64,000 bases of DNA from Ferrovibrio sp041906005 (GTDB lineage Bacteria; Pseudomonadota; Alphaproteobacteria; Ferrovibrionales; Ferrovibrionaceae): NCBI RefSeq assembly GCF_041906005.1, contig NZ_JAYRJY010000001.1, forward strand, positions 1,860,001 to 1,924,000, given 5' to 3'. The position numbers and the translations under genes are program-made. A model generated the notes under the pieces. The model saw only the letters and a list, made by a program, of their open reading frames with translations, ran no database searches and was not told the DNA's origin. Below, piece by piece: positions 1 to 9,738 of the stretch (position 1 is its first letter; each line of letters begins with the position of its first letter).

Positions 1-598
1 CACGGCCTTCCTGGGCCGGCGGGAATTTCTCCAGATCCAGCGGCAGCAGCACGGCGCCGGTCAATTGGCCGGCGGCATCGCGCAGCGGCACGGCAAAGGC
101 GACCAGCATCCGGTCGGTGATGGTGCCGCGCACCGGTTCGCTGACGGCGAAGTCGCTTTGGGCATTTCCCTGGCCGAACCGCTCCAGCAGCGATGGCCAG
201 GAGCGTGTCTGCGGTGGCCGCGGTGCCAGCGGCGAGGCGGAACAGATCGGTATGCCGTTGCGATCCACCGTGACCAGCGTGGTGTAGCGCGGCAGTAGCA
301 GGGCGGAATCGTCGAAGACTTCGCGGCAGCGCTGCGGATCCAGCGCGGTGACGCCGGGATGGCGAACCAGATTGCGGAGGATGCGCTCGGAATTGTCGAG
401 CACGATGCCGACCTGGGCGGCGGCGGCGGCGGCGGTCAGATCGGCGGTGGCATGGGCGGCGGCGATGCGGGTGCGGTAATCCCCGACAATGTGCAGCCCC
501 AATGCCGCCAGCAGGCAGAGGGCCACGCTGGCGAGCAGGATCTGGACATAATACCGCAACGGCCGGGCCGGCTGTCCGGTGGGGTCGGTTCGCGCCAT
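1..598 (-). CDS. Cache-type membrane sensor, N-terminal part (cut by window edge)
   Basis: Open frame of 199 codons from ATG at 598 running off the left edge. Residues about 16-38 are one hydrophobic membrane segment, followed by an extracytoplasmic region with the look of a double-cache domain (an LDNSERILRNL helix, then a PRYTTLVTVDRNGIPICS strand pair and an FAVPLRDAAGQLTGAVLLPL strand pair). This is the usual input module of histidine kinases, diguanylate cyclases or chemoreceptors. The output domain lies outside the window, so the class cannot be decided. It is divergent from the PaiB-like gene. The Shine-Dalgarno is weak. Confidence 0.72.
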   Translation of the reverse strand, partial: MARTDPTGQPARPLRYYVQILLASVALCLLAALGLHIVGDYRTRIAAAHATADLTAAAAAAQVGIVLDNSERILRNLVRHPGVTALDPQRCREVFDDSALLLPRYTTLVTVDRNGIPICSASPLAPRPPQTRSWPSLLERFGQGNAQSDFAVSEPVRGTITDRMLVAFAVPLRDAAGQLTGAVLLPLDLEKFPPAQEGR

Positions 599-779
599 GG
601 CGCAGGGCTACCCCAGTGATGCCGGAAAAATAAGGTATAGATTTGATAATACGCTGAAAATTGCCCCTTCTGCGGGGTGCGACGGGGACAATCGGGGGTG
701 CAATTTCCCGCTTGCCCTACAGAGCGGGGCAGATGTTTGATCGCGCACCACCCGCAATCATCAACACCCGGTCCGTCCA

Positions 780-1421
780 ATGTATGTCCCTGCCCATTTT
801 GCCGTCCGTGACGCGGCCCCCCTGCAGGCCCTGATTGCCGAGAACGCCTTCGGCCTGCTGGTTTCCGGCGGGATGGAAGACATGGTGGCCAGCCATGTGC
901 CTTTCCTGTACGAGCCCGGCCACGGCCCCCACGGCCGGCTGGTCTGCCATCTGGCGGCCGCCAATGGCCAGGCGGCGGCGTTGGACGGGCGGCCGGTGCT
1001 CTGCATTTTCCAGGGCGTGCATGGCTATGTGTCGCCGAACTGGTACGCGAAGAAGCCGGCCGTGCCGACCTGGAATTACGCCGCCGTTCACGCTTATGGC
1101 CGTGCCACGGTCACCCGCGACCCGGCCCGCTTGCGCGATATCGTCGAACGTCTGACGGCGGTTTACGAGGGAGCGGATGGCTGGAAACTGAGCGATGAGC
1201 CGGAGAGTTTCGCCGCCGGCCTGCTGCGTGGCATCGTCGGTGTCGAGATTCCGGTCGAGCGGCTGGAAGGCAAGTTCAAGCTGAGCCAGAACCGGCCGGC
1301 GGCTGATGTCACCGGGGTGATCGCCAATCTGCGCCGGCTGGGGGGCGATGCGAATATCGCCCTGGCCGAGGCGATGCAGCAGGCAGCGGAAGACGCCGCC
1401 GCCCGCCGATCTCAAGATTAG
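780..1421 (+). CDS. FMN-binding PaiB-family protein
   Basis: 213 aa. The N-terminus (MYVPAHFAVRD) and the segments ASHVPFLYEP, YVSPNWYA and VPTWNYAAVHAYG are characteristic of the PaiB family, a split-barrel flavin-binding fold first named as a negative regulator of sporulation and protease genes in Bacillus. Length matches the family (about 200-215 aa). In proteobacteria the role is not established; an FMN-dependent oxidoreductase-like or regulatory function is possible. It converges with the first chemoreceptor gene, with 17 bp between stops. Confidence 0.88.
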   Translation: MYVPAHFAVRDAAPLQALIAENAFGLLVSGGMEDMVASHVPFLYEPGHGPHGRLVCHLAAANGQAAALDGRPVLCIFQGVHGYVSPNWYAKKPAVPTWNYAAVHAYGRATVTRDPARLRDIVERLTAVYEGADGWKLSDEPESFAAGLLRGIVGVEIPVERLEGKFKLSQNRPAADVTGVIANLRRLGGDANIALAEAMQQAAEDAAARRSQD

Positions 1422-1438
1422 GCAGGGAAAAGCCGCTT

Positions 1439-3877
1439 CTAGTCAGCCGCATCCTTTGCGGCATCGTCGCCGTTGTCCATTGTGTCGTCGCCGGCCTCCA
1501 GCGTATCGATCTCGGCCTGGGCCAGGCGATCGTTTGCTGCTGCCGTGCCCTCGAAGCGGAAATGTCCGACCAGTTCGGCCAACTGCCGCGCCTGATCGGC
1601 CATGGCCTGCGCCGAGGCATTGGTCTGCTCGACCAGGGCGCCATTGCGCTGGGTCATCTCGTCCATGTTGACCACGGCGCCGTTCACCTCTTCCAGGCCA
1701 CGCGCCTGTTCCGCCGAGGCCGCGGCGATTTCGGCGACGATATCCGACACCTTCTTGATCGCGGTGACGATCTCGGTCAGCGAGCTGCCGGCCTGGTTGA
1801 CCAGGGTGGCGCCGGTCTTCACCTGGGCATTCGATTCCTGGATCAGCGCCTTGATGTCTTTCGACGCGTTGGCCGAACGCTGGGCCAGGGCGCGCACTTC
1901 CTGCGCCACCACGGCGAAACCCTTGCCGGCTTCGCCGGCACGCGCCGCCTCCACGCTGGCATTCAGCGCCAGCAGGTTGGTCTGGAAGGCGATCTCGTCG
2001 ATCAGCGACACGATGTCGACGATCTTCTGCGCGCTGGTTTCGATCTGCGTCACTGCCGCCACTGCACGGCCGACCACGCCGCCGCCCTTCTCGGCGGTGT
2101 CGCGCGCCGCCGTGGCGAGCTGGTTGGCGGCCTGGGCGTTGTCGGCATTCTGCTTCACCGTCGCCGTAACCTCGTGCATCGAGGCCGCCGTCTGCTCCAG
2201 GGCCGCGGCCTGGCTTTCGGTACGCTGCGCCAGGTCCTGGCTGCCGGTTGAGATCTCGGCCGAGGCATCACGCACGAGCGCCGCCGCCGACGCCAACTGC
2301 TTCATCGTGCCGGCGAGACGGTCGCTCACCTGGTTGGCATCGTTGGCAAGCCGCGCGAACAGGCCTTGATAGTTGCCGCGGATACGATGGGTCAGATCGC
2401 CATCGGCCAGCTTGTGCATCATGTTGCCCAGGTCGCCCAGAGCGCGATCCATCGTGGTCAGCAGTTGATTGACGCCTTCGCCCAGTTCCCGCATCACGCC
2501 ATTGATGCGCGTGGTGTCGATGCGCTGGCTGAGGTCGCCGGCATTGGCGGCGCCGACGATCTCGCCCACGGCGCTCTTCAGCAGGGCTTCCTGCGCCTTG
2601 CGCTCCTGTTCAAAGCGTTCGCGGTCGGATTCGATCTGGCTTTGCAGCTTGTCCGCTTCCTGGCCCTGTTCCTTGAACACCTGCACGGCACGCGCCATAT
2701 CGCCGATCTCATCGGTGCGATTCAGGCCCGTCACTTCGGTTTGCCAGTCACGTTTGGCCAGCCGGTCCATGGTGCCGGTGGTGGCAACGATCGGATCGAT
2801 TACCCGCCGGCCGATATACAGCCAACCGATCACCACCGCAGAGATCAAGCAGATCACCGCAATGATGGCCATGCTGGTTTGTGCGATGTTGATTGCCGTC
2901 ATCGAGGCTTTGGTCGAGGTATCGGTCTCGGTGCGCGCCGCCGTGACGAGTTGGTCGACGGCATCCGCCAGCGCGCTGGCAGCCGAGCGGGCTTCGCTCA
3001 GCGATGACACCGCCTGACGTGCGGCGGCCAGTTCCTGCATGCGAACCTGGAACAGGCCTGTCTCGCCTTCGCTAGCCCTTGCCATCGCTTCCACCGCTTC
3101 GGCGATTTCCTTGTTCGGAAACACCGACTGCACAGTATCCAGCGAGCGCAGCATCTCGGCCTTGGTATTGATGTTGTCGACCTGGATCAGTTCGACCTGC
3201 TCGGGCGAGTCGGCCTGGGCCGCCACGGCCAACATGCCGACGGTCAGGTTCACCTTGGCCACCAGATCCTGGATGGCGCGGGCGCCTGCCACCTGCTTGT
3301 CGAGAATGCTCTGGATCATTTCCGACGCACCTTGGCCGGTGGCGCGCGACACCAGCTCGAATTCCATCGTCATGTCCATCACGGCCTGATCCACCGCCGG
3401 CTGGGCCAGGAACAGGAAATTGGCGTGATTGTCGGTCAGCGTCTTGGTCAATTCCTGGCGTTTGCCGGCCAGCGCCAGACGCTCTTTCACTGCGTCGTCG
3501 ATGCGCTGCATGGCGTCGGCCAGGCGCACCACGGTGCTTTCCACTTCTTCACGGATTTCCGCCGGGGCATCGCTGCTTTTCACCTGGGCCACTGTGCGGT
3601 CGATCTGCACGAGCTTGGCCTGCAATTCACCCAGCGCCGACTTGCGTTCGCCTTCGCCGGCAGCATAGGCCAGGGTCGGGGCGGCTGCGGCCAGATCGGC
3701 GCTTTGTGCCGCCAGGGTGAGGGCAGCGCTTACGGCCGGTATGCTGCGCTCCGTCACGCCGCTGAGCGCACCGCGCACCTGGCCGAAGAAGCCGAATGAG
3801 ATCAGGCTTGAGACCACGGCCATCGCAGCGATCACGCCGACGGCGAGGAAAAGTTTCTGACGGATTCCGAGCCGCAT
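1439..3877 (-). CDS. Methyl-accepting chemotaxis protein (helical-bundle sensor)
   Basis: 812 aa. TM1 is at about residues 9-31, then a roughly 300-residue, mostly helical periplasmic sensor region, TM2 at about 335-356, a HAMP-type region (RTDEIGDMARAVQVF) and a long cytoplasmic signalling hairpin. The hairpin tip is the classical EIAFQTNLLALNASVEAARA. It should signal through CheW/CheA. Start chosen at the ATG at 3877: GGGGGA lies 7 nt upstream, while the longer frame would need a TTG at 3895. Its signalling domain is closely related to that of the next gene leftward-transcribed upstream, so the two are paralogues with different input modules. Confidence 0.93.
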   Translation of the reverse strand: MRLGIRQKLFLAVGVIAAMAVVSSLISFGFFGQVRGALSGVTERSIPAVSAALTLAAQSADLAAAAPTLAYAAGEGERKSALGELQAKLVQIDRTVAQVKSSDAPAEIREEVESTVVRLADAMQRIDDAVKERLALAGKRQELTKTLTDNHANFLFLAQPAVDQAVMDMTMEFELVSRATGQGASEMIQSILDKQVAGARAIQDLVAKVNLTVGMLAVAAQADSPEQVELIQVDNINTKAEMLRSLDTVQSVFPNKEIAEAVEAMARASEGETGLFQVRMQELAAARQAVSSLSEARSAASALADAVDQLVTAARTETDTSTKASMTAINIAQTSMAIIAVICLISAVVIGWLYIGRRVIDPIVATTGTMDRLAKRDWQTEVTGLNRTDEIGDMARAVQVFKEQGQEADKLQSQIESDRERFEQERKAQEALLKSAVGEIVGAANAGDLSQRIDTTRINGVMRELGEGVNQLLTTMDRALGDLGNMMHKLADGDLTHRIRGNYQGLFARLANDANQVSDRLAGTMKQLASAAALVRDASAEISTGSQDLAQRTESQAAALEQTAASMHEVTATVKQNADNAQAANQLATAARDTAEKGGGVVGRAVAAVTQIETSAQKIVDIVSLIDEIAFQTNLLALNASVEAARAGEAGKGFAVVAQEVRALAQRSANASKDIKALIQESNAQVKTGATLVNQAGSSLTEIVTAIKKVSDIVAEIAAASAEQARGLEEVNGAVVNMDEMTQRNGALVEQTNASAQAMADQARQLAELVGHFRFEGTAAANDRLAQAEIDTLEAGDDTMDNGDDAAKDAAD

Positions 3878-4085
3878 TCTTGCGTCCCCCCACAATGACT
3901 CTGTGGATAGAATTTGCGCTTCGGCGCAACGCCATGCAACCCTTAAACGTCATTTCACAACTTATGGTTAAAGCCCCTGCAATGCGCCTGCGGGCACAGC
4001 AGCGCGCGGGCTCCCGCTGACGTTGATGGTGACGCAGCGGCAGGGCAATGTGAAGGACAGGCCCATATGCGGGCCTGAGCCCGTG

Positions 4086-6323
4086 TCAGAGCTTGAAGAA
4101 ACCGACCAGATTGGCCAGTTGGCGACCCTGATCGGCCAAAGCCTGGGCCGAGGCCGAGGTTTCCTCGACCAGCGCACCGTTGCGCTGGGTCATCTCGTCC
4201 ATCTGGCCGACGGCGGTGTTGATCTGCTCCAGGCCGGTGGCCTGCTCGCGGCTGGCGGCGGCAATCTCGGCCACGATGTCGCTCACCTTCTTGATCGACG
4301 ACACGATCTCGGTCAGCGACTGGCCGGTGCGGCCCACCAGATCGGCGCCGGTCTTCACCTGGGTATTCGATTCCTGGATCAGCGCCTTGATGTCCTTGCT
4401 GGCATTGGCCGAACGCTGCGCCAGGGCACGCACTTCCTGCGCAACGACCGCAAAGCCCTTGCCGGCCTCGCCGGCCCGCGCCGCCTCCACGCTGGCATTC
4501 AGGGCCAGCAGGTTGGTCTGGAAGGCGATCTCGTCGATCAGGCCGACAATATCGCTGATCTTCTGCGCGCTTTCCTCGATGCGGCTCACCGCGGAGACCG
4601 CATCGCTCACCACATGGCCACCATGTTCTGCCGTGTCGCGGGCGGCGATCGCCAACTGGCTGGCCGCCTGGGCGTTGTCGGCATTCTGCTTCACCGTCGT
4701 GGTGATCTCGTGCATCGAGGCCGCCGTCTCCTCGATGCTGGCTGCCTGGCTTTCCGTGCGCTGCGCCAGATCCTGGCTGCCGGTTGAAATCTCGGCCGAG
4801 GCATCGCGGACCTGCCGCGCACTCTCGGCCAGCCGACCGGCGAAATCGCGCATGCGCTCGGCCATGGCATCGGCACCGGTTTTCAGTTGACCAAAAATGC
4901 CCGGGTATTGCCGGTCCGAACGGCGTGTCAGATCACCGGCAGCCACGGCCCGGATATCTTCGGCGATTTCCTGGGTCATGGCCTGGCATTTATCCGACAT
5001 GGCATTGATCGCTTCGCCCAAAGCCTTGATGAAACCGGTGCGGGACGAGGTGTCGATGCGTTCGGCGAAACCCTTGTCGCTGGCGCCCTCGATCATCGCG
5101 ACCAGTTCATTACCGGTTCGTACATCCTCGGTGCGATCCGCCCATTCCACCACGGTGCCGACGCGATCACCGCGCCGGTTCACGGCGGGATTGGCGGTTA
5201 GATCGAAAATGCGCCCGCCCACGGTGATCCGCGCCCTGTAGGCCTCCTTGAGGTTGGCCAGCAGCTTTTGCTGATGGGCGGGGTTCTTGTGGAAAATGTC
5301 GATATTCTTGCCGATCAGATCCTCAGCGTCGAAATGCGGCAGGTCCTTGCGGATATCATCCTGCGCCCGTCCCAGTGTTTGCAGCACACCGCGGTTGCAA
5401 TAGATGATGATGTTGTTTTCATCGGCGATCATCACATTGGTGGAAACGTTTTCCAGCCCGCTTTCGGCGCGGGCCGCGGTTACGGAGGTCTGCTTCAGCT
5501 TTTCCACCGCGCGCGCCAGACTGCCGATTTCATCGCCACGATCCTGATAACCGATCTGGGCGGAAAGATCGTGTTCGGCCAAGCGATGCGTCGCTTCGGT
5601 CAGGCGCGGCAACGGCCGCATGATGGCACGGGTCAACAACACGGCAATGCCAATGCCGATCGCGATGGCGATGGCGCTGACGGTCAGCACTTCCAGCGCG
5701 ACAATATTGCTGAAGGCTTCGGCGCGGGACTTCAGCACACCGGCATAAAGGATGCCGATCACCTTCCCGGCCGGATCGTGCACGGGGTGATAAACGGTGT
5801 AATAGGGTTTGCCCAGGATCACCGCCTCGCCCAGATAGGTTCGGCCGGCCGCAACCGGCGCATAGGCGGCGCTGGCCTTGCCAAGCGGCGTGCCGACGGC
5901 GCGGGCGCCGTCGTCGCGTTTGATGTTGGTGGTTTTACGGAAAAAATCCTGGTCCGCTTCCTGCCAGCGGAACAGGGTGGCCGTCTCGCCGGTCGCGACG
6001 CCGACCTCGTCGATCATGGCGTGATCGGCAAAATCGGGAATCTCCGCCATCGTCACCCGGCCGACGCGGCCCTGGGCATCGATCTCGAATTTTGTGTCGG
6101 GAAAGTATTTGTGCACCAGGATTGCCAGCGTGCGCAGACTGTTGTTCTGGCGGTCGATGACCTGGCTGGCCACTTCCTTGTGCACTTCCCAGATCGCGCC
6201 GCCGCCCACCGCAACGGACGTCAGGGTGATCAGGATGGCGACGATGAGGGCGATTTTGGTGACAAGGGACAGAGGCGCGAAAGGAATGCGCGGCGCTGGG
6301 CGAGAAGGGTTGGCAGAGGACAT
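4086..6323 (-). CDS. Methyl-accepting chemotaxis protein with cache and PAS domains
   Basis: 745 aa. TM1 (about 18-42) is followed by a periplasmic cache module of the Cache_3-Cache_2 type (motifs TGETATLFRW, GKPYYTVYHPVHDPAGKVIG), then TM2, a HAMP stretch (RGDEIGSLARAVEKL), a PAS domain (NVMIADENNIIIYCN to TVVEWADRT), a second HAMP-like stretch and the MA signalling hairpin with the same tip as the previous receptor. The PAS domain suggests an extra cytoplasmic input such as redox state or a small ligand. Start chosen at 6323: CGGAGA lies about 8 nt upstream and TM1 follows at once; the longer frame adds 36 residues unlike a receptor N-terminus. Confidence 0.93.
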   Translation of the reverse strand: MSSANPSRPAPRIPFAPLSLVTKIALIVAILITLTSVAVGGGAIWEVHKEVASQVIDRQNNSLRTLAILVHKYFPDTKFEIDAQGRVGRVTMAEIPDFADHAMIDEVGVATGETATLFRWQEADQDFFRKTTNIKRDDGARAVGTPLGKASAAYAPVAAGRTYLGEAVILGKPYYTVYHPVHDPAGKVIGILYAGVLKSRAEAFSNIVALEVLTVSAIAIAIGIGIAVLLTRAIMRPLPRLTEATHRLAEHDLSAQIGYQDRGDEIGSLARAVEKLKQTSVTAARAESGLENVSTNVMIADENNIIIYCNRGVLQTLGRAQDDIRKDLPHFDAEDLIGKNIDIFHKNPAHQQKLLANLKEAYRARITVGGRIFDLTANPAVNRRGDRVGTVVEWADRTEDVRTGNELVAMIEGASDKGFAERIDTSSRTGFIKALGEAINAMSDKCQAMTQEIAEDIRAVAAGDLTRRSDRQYPGIFGQLKTGADAMAERMRDFAGRLAESARQVRDASAEISTGSQDLAQRTESQAASIEETAASMHEITTTVKQNADNAQAASQLAIAARDTAEHGGHVVSDAVSAVSRIEESAQKISDIVGLIDEIAFQTNLLALNASVEAARAGEAGKGFAVVAQEVRALAQRSANASKDIKALIQESNTQVKTGADLVGRTGQSLTEIVSSIKKVSDIVAEIAAASREQATGLEQINTAVGQMDEMTQRNGALVEETSASAQALADQGRQLANLVGFFKL

Positions 6324-6507
6324 GCGGGCATCTCCGGTACACTGCTTCAACCAGTCGTACGGAGACGCTACCAGAAATCGGCAAATGTCCGATGCGTTAT
6401 TATACCCGGATCGGTCGATAGGCCGAGGCACTGATCATTGGGCGGACGAATAACGGCGTGTTCTTCCCGGCCTCTGCCGCAATGAGCGCATGGCAGTGAC
6501 CGCGCGG

Positions 6508-6729
6508 TCAGCTATCGAGCCGGGCGTATTTCCCGCTGAGGGCCAGGGCCTGCACTGTGATCAGACGTTCTTCGCCGCCGGGCTCCAGTTTGCGGATGGC
6601 GGCATGTTCGGGCAGGTTCGGCAGTGCGACGATGCGCTCGACACGCCAGCGCGGCTGTGCATCCCGCGGCAGAAAGCGCGAGTGCTCCACGAAGACGGTG
6701 CCGATGGGAATGGCGGTTTCGACAGTCAT
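6508..6729 (-). CDS. Small hypothetical protein
   Basis: 73 aa, soluble, no membrane segment or signal peptide; begins MTVETAIPIGTVFVEHSRFL and contains a WRVERIVALPN strand-like segment. Codon use has the high GC3 of its neighbours. It lies upstream of the second chemoreceptor on the same strand, 184 bp away, and the closest terminator is further upstream of its own start. No family is recognised. Possibly a conserved lineage-specific protein. Confidence 0.55.
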   Translation of the reverse strand: MTVETAIPIGTVFVEHSRFLPRDAQPRWRVERIVALPNLPEHAAIRKLEPGGEERLITVQALALSGKYARLDS

Positions 6730-6927
6730 ATCGCCGCCCCGCTACAGGCCGCGCGGCTGCAGACAGACTCATGGAACAGAGGATGACTCATCCTGGACGC
6801 CATGCCTGATTGCCCCCCAGTTTGCGCCGGTCGGGATATGCGACAGCATATGGCCCGGGTCATGCTCGGCGCCGGCCGGTTACAACAGTACCGACCGTGT
6901 CATGATTATGCTTAATTATGTCTGAAT

Positions 6928-6953
6928 AAAAAAGCCGGTTTTCCGGCTTTTTT
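6928..6953. terminator. Rho-independent terminator, usable in both directions
   Basis: Perfect 11-bp stem with a TTTT loop: an A6-GCCGG arm followed by CCGGC-T6. Runs of A and T on both sides let it work on either strand. It lies about 90 bp downstream of the leftward tRNA-Val gene and is the natural end of that transcript. The rest of 6730-7040 holds no gene that can be supported. Confidence 0.85.
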
Positions 6954-7040
6954 GGCGAATATATGCGGATCGAATTCGCGCAAGGGCTGCTGGTGCGCAA
7001 ATTGGATCGGGCAAAAAATATAGAGATTTGGTCTGGTGCG

Positions 7041-7115
7041 TGGTGGGCGGTACAAGGATCGAACTTGTGACCCCTACCATGTCAAGGTAGTGCTCTACCG
7101 CTGAGCTAACCGCCC
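7041..7115 (-). tRNA. tRNA-Val (anticodon GAC)
   Basis: 75 nt read leftward from 7115. The acceptor arm GGGCGGT pairs with ACCGCCC and the gene encodes its own CCA end. The anticodon stem CTACC/GGTAG encloses the loop TTGACAT, giving anticodon GAC, which reads GUC. The D arm (GCTC...GAGC) and T arm (ACAAG TTCGATC CTTGT) are standard. Confidence 0.97.
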
Positions 7116-7311
7116 GTACGCACAGCCTGAAGCGCCGAACCAGGCCGGGCCGCAGGGTCCGGGGGTCGACCGGACCGGCTGGCTTTTAAACATTGACGGG
7201 CCGGTTGGCAAGCCCCGCCCCCTGCCCCATAGTCAGGGGGTATTGGTTCGAAATCTTAAAAATTGCCCAGCCTTCAGTTGTCCTGTACCCGCGTTCCCCT
7301 TCAGGTCCTCC

Positions 7312-8229
7312 ATGACAAGCAGCGCCAGTCTGAAATCCCGCCAGTTCCTGCCCGATCCGGAATTCCCGGTCGATCCGCCGATCCGCGTCACCCAGCCGGC
7401 CAGCGGCCGTTCGGCCCTGGTGCTGTCCTCGCCCCATTCGGGCGACATCTATCCGGCCAGTTTCCGGGGGGCCAGCCAGCTCGATCCGCTCACCCTGCGC
7501 CGCTCGGAAGATGCCTTTATCCACGAACTCTATGCCGCCGGTCCGGCTTTGGGCGCACCTCTGCTTGAAGCCCTGTTCCCGCGCGCCTATTGCGACCCCA
7601 ACCGCGCCGCCTACGAACTCGATCCCGGCATGTTCGATGCGCCGTTGCCGCCCCATGTTGTGACCGACAGTTCCAAGATCGGCGCTGGCCTGGGCACCAT
7701 CGCCCGCGTCGTGGCCGGCGGGCTGGAAATCTACAAGGGCAAACTGCCTTTCGCCGAAGCCGAGCGCCGCGTCGAGACCTGCTGGCGGCCCTATCACGAT
7801 GCCATCGAAAGCCTGCTGGCCGAGGCGAAGGCGCAGCATGGCGTGGCCCTGCTGCTGGATTGCCATTCGATGCCCAGCGTGGGTGGCAGCAACCAGCCCG
7901 ATGCCGGCCAGCGCCGTGCCGACATGGTGATCGGCGATTTCCACGGCGTGTCCTGCGCGCCGCACCTGGTGGATCGCGTCGAGGATTACCTGAAATCCTG
8001 CGGCTTCAGCACGACGCGCAACAAGCCCTATGCCGGCGGCTACATCACCCAGTATTACAGCCGTCGCGACCAGGGCATCCACTCCCTGCAGCTCGAGATC
8101 AACCGCGATCTCTACATGGACGAAACCCGCATCGAAAAGGCCGGCGGTTTTGCCCGCGTGCAGAGCGCCATGAGCGGCCTGGTCGAATTGCTGATCGCCT
8201 CGGCCACCCCCGATTTCCTGAAAGAGTGA
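7312..8229 (+). CDS. N-formylglutamate amidohydrolase family protein
   Basis: 305 aa from the chosen ATG at 7312 (a 23-residue extension to 7243 is possible but looks non-coding). The family marks are the N-terminal VLSSPHSGDIYP, the central DPNRAAYELDPGMF, and LLLDCHSMPSVGG with likely metal-binding Asp and His. The family hydrolyses N-formyl-L-glutamate in histidine breakdown or related N-acyl amino acids. No other hut gene is nearby, so the substrate here is uncertain. The cytochrome gene follows after 4 bp, and a third gene overlaps that one, so the three probably form an operon. Confidence 0.9.
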   Translation: MTSSASLKSRQFLPDPEFPVDPPIRVTQPASGRSALVLSSPHSGDIYPASFRGASQLDPLTLRRSEDAFIHELYAAGPALGAPLLEALFPRAYCDPNRAAYELDPGMFDAPLPPHVVTDSSKIGAGLGTIARVVAGGLEIYKGKLPFAEAERRVETCWRPYHDAIESLLAEAKAQHGVALLLDCHSMPSVGGSNQPDAGQRRADMVIGDFHGVSCAPHLVDRVEDYLKSCGFSTTRNKPYAGGYITQYYSRRDQGIHSLQLEINRDLYMDETRIEKAGGFARVQSAMSGLVELLIASATPDFLKE

Positions 8230-8233
8230 TGCC

Positions 8234-8596
8234 ATGACAGCGCACCGCCTCGGTTATCTGCTGGCTTTCGCGCTGTTCGCCACCTGCAGCCAGACGATCC
8301 CGGTCGATACGGCGCGCGCTTCCGATACCGCCATGGCAGCGCAGGCCGCCGAAGTGGGCGAGCCCGGCCAGGGCCGCCTGCTGACCGAACGCTGGTGTTC
8401 GTCCTGCCACGGCACGACATCGCGCGGCAGTGATGCGGCACCTTCCCTGCCGCGCCTGATGCGGGGCCGGCCGAATGACGAGGCTCGCCTGCGCAGCTGG
8501 CTTGCCGCCCCGCATCCGCCCATGCGCGGCATCGAACTATCGCGTCAGCAGACCGAGGATATCGTCGCCTGGCTGCGGCAGCTGAGCCGTGAGTGA
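8234..8596 (+). CDS. Small c-type cytochrome
   Basis: 120 aa. The N-terminus (LGYLLAFALFATCSQT) is a signal peptide. One haem motif CSSCH is at about residues 55-59, and a distal methionine candidate lies in PPMRG near residue 97. The C-terminal QQTEDIVAWLRQL is the usual last helix of monohaem class I cytochromes c. It is expected to be periplasmic and to carry electrons; its partner is not evident from the neighbours. It sits 4 bp after the amidohydrolase stop, and its stop overlaps the methyltransferase start. Confidence 0.88.
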   Translation: MTAHRLGYLLAFALFATCSQTIPVDTARASDTAMAAQAAEVGEPGQGRLLTERWCSSCHGTTSRGSDAAPSLPRLMRGRPNDEARLRSWLAAPHPPMRGIELSRQQTEDIVAWLRQLSRE

Positions 8597-9126
8597 TGCC
8601 TTCCCCGGTCGTTCCCCGCCGGATCCGGTTTGCGCTGGATCGGCTTTCGCCGGATTCCCGTCATCGTGTTCTGGAAATCGGCTGCGGCAACGGGGCGGCA
8701 GCGGCAATTCTGCACGATGCAAAGGCGTTCGCTTTCCTGCTTGCCATTGACCGCTCTGCCACGGCGGTAACTGCGGCCCGGACGCGGAATGCCGATGCCA
8801 TCGCGCAAGGCAGGATGGATATACGGCGCGCGGCTCTTGCGGATCTTCCGTCGCCATCGCGACGTTTCGATCTGGCTTTCGCGATCAACGTCAATCTGTT
8901 CTGGCGCGGCGGCGCGCCAGAACTGGCGGTATTGCGGCGGCAGCTTGCATCGCGTGGCAGGTTGGTGCTGATCTGGGAACCGCCGGCAGCGGGACAGGCA
9001 GCAACCATCCGCAATGCCGCAGCCGTCCTGCTGTCGGAGAACGGTTTTGTCCTGCGGGACACCGTCTGCGATACCGCCGGCCGGCTGCCTCTGCTGGCGC
9101 TCGATTGTCGCTTGTCGACGTGCTAG
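8596..9126 (+). CDS. Class I SAM-dependent methyltransferase
   Basis: 176 aa. Motif I is VLEIGCGNGAAA near residue 27, the acidic loop is LLAIDRSATAV, and motif IV is around FDLAFAINVNLFWRG. The shape is a small Rossmann methyltransferase of the Methyltransf_11/25 type; the substrate is unknown. Start: the ATG at 8596 overlaps the cytochrome stop (TGATG). A GTG at 8593 is an alternative adding one residue. It converges with the Lrp-family gene, overlapping by 4 bp. Confidence 0.85.
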   Translation: MPSPVVPRRIRFALDRLSPDSRHRVLEIGCGNGAAAAILHDAKAFAFLLAIDRSATAVTAARTRNADAIAQGRMDIRRAALADLPSPSRRFDLAFAINVNLFWRGGAPELAVLRRQLASRGRLVLIWEPPAAGQAATIRNAAAVLLSENGFVLRDTVCDTAGRLPLLALDCRLSTC

Positions 9127-9602
9127 CCCGACGCCTGCTCCAGCGGCAGTGCCGTTGTCTGCTTGATCCGGTGCAGCACGATGCTTGATCGCACGCTGCG
9201 CATGCCCGGCACGCGCAGCAGGCGCTGGCTCAGGAAATCGGCAAAGGCTTTCAGATCGGGCGCCACGATGCGCAACACGAAATCCGCCTCGCCGGTCACC
9301 GACCAGCATTCCAGGATTTCCGGGCAGGCCAGCACGGTCTGCTCAAATCCCTGTACGATGCCCTCGGCATGGCGCTCCAGCGATACGGCCGTGAACGCCA
9401 GCACGCTCAAGCCCACCGCCTCGGGCCGCAGCAGGGCGGCATAACGCTCCACCACGCCCTCCTGCTCCAGGCGGGCGAGCCGCCGGCTGATCTGGCTGGC
9501 GCTCAGGCCCACCGCGTCGGCCAGGGCGGCATTGGGCGCGCGGCCATCCTGCTGCAGGGCGGCCAGCAGGCGCAGGTCGAAGACATCCAGGTCAGGCCGC
9601 AT
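9123..9602 (-). CDS. Lrp/AsnC-family transcriptional regulator
   Basis: 159 aa. The N-terminal winged helix-turn-helix (DVFDLRLLAALQQDGRAPN, then GLSASQISRRLARLEQEGVV) is followed by an AsnC_trans_reg/RAM ligand-binding domain (ECWSVTGEADFVLRIVAPDL). Start chosen at 9602, where GGAGAAA lies 7 nt upstream; the longer frame adds 46 unlikely residues. It is divergent from phenylalanine 4-monooxygenase with about 135 bp between starts. In proteobacteria Lrp-type regulators commonly control aromatic amino acid breakdown genes in this arrangement, so phhA is the likely target. Confidence 0.92.
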   Translation of the reverse strand: MRPDLDVFDLRLLAALQQDGRAPNAALADAVGLSASQISRRLARLEQEGVVERYAALLRPEAVGLSVLAFTAVSLERHAEGIVQGFEQTVLACPEILECWSVTGEADFVLRIVAPDLKAFADFLSQRLLRVPGMRSVRSSIVLHRIKQTTALPLEQASG

Positions 9603-9738
9603 GCATGATTTCTCCGATTTTGGATAAAATATGCCAGTTTCATGCATATAGCGATCAAAAACCGCGTCATGTTGCGGAGTTTTTGCGCAGCATTCGCCAT
9701 ATCCTTGCCGCAGTAAAATACGGCAGAGGGAGGCCGTC

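Noticed and set aside
5268..6434. 388-codon plus-strand frame opposite the second chemoreceptor
   Set aside because: Antisense shadow of the PAS/cache regions; no Shine-Dalgarno and biased composition.
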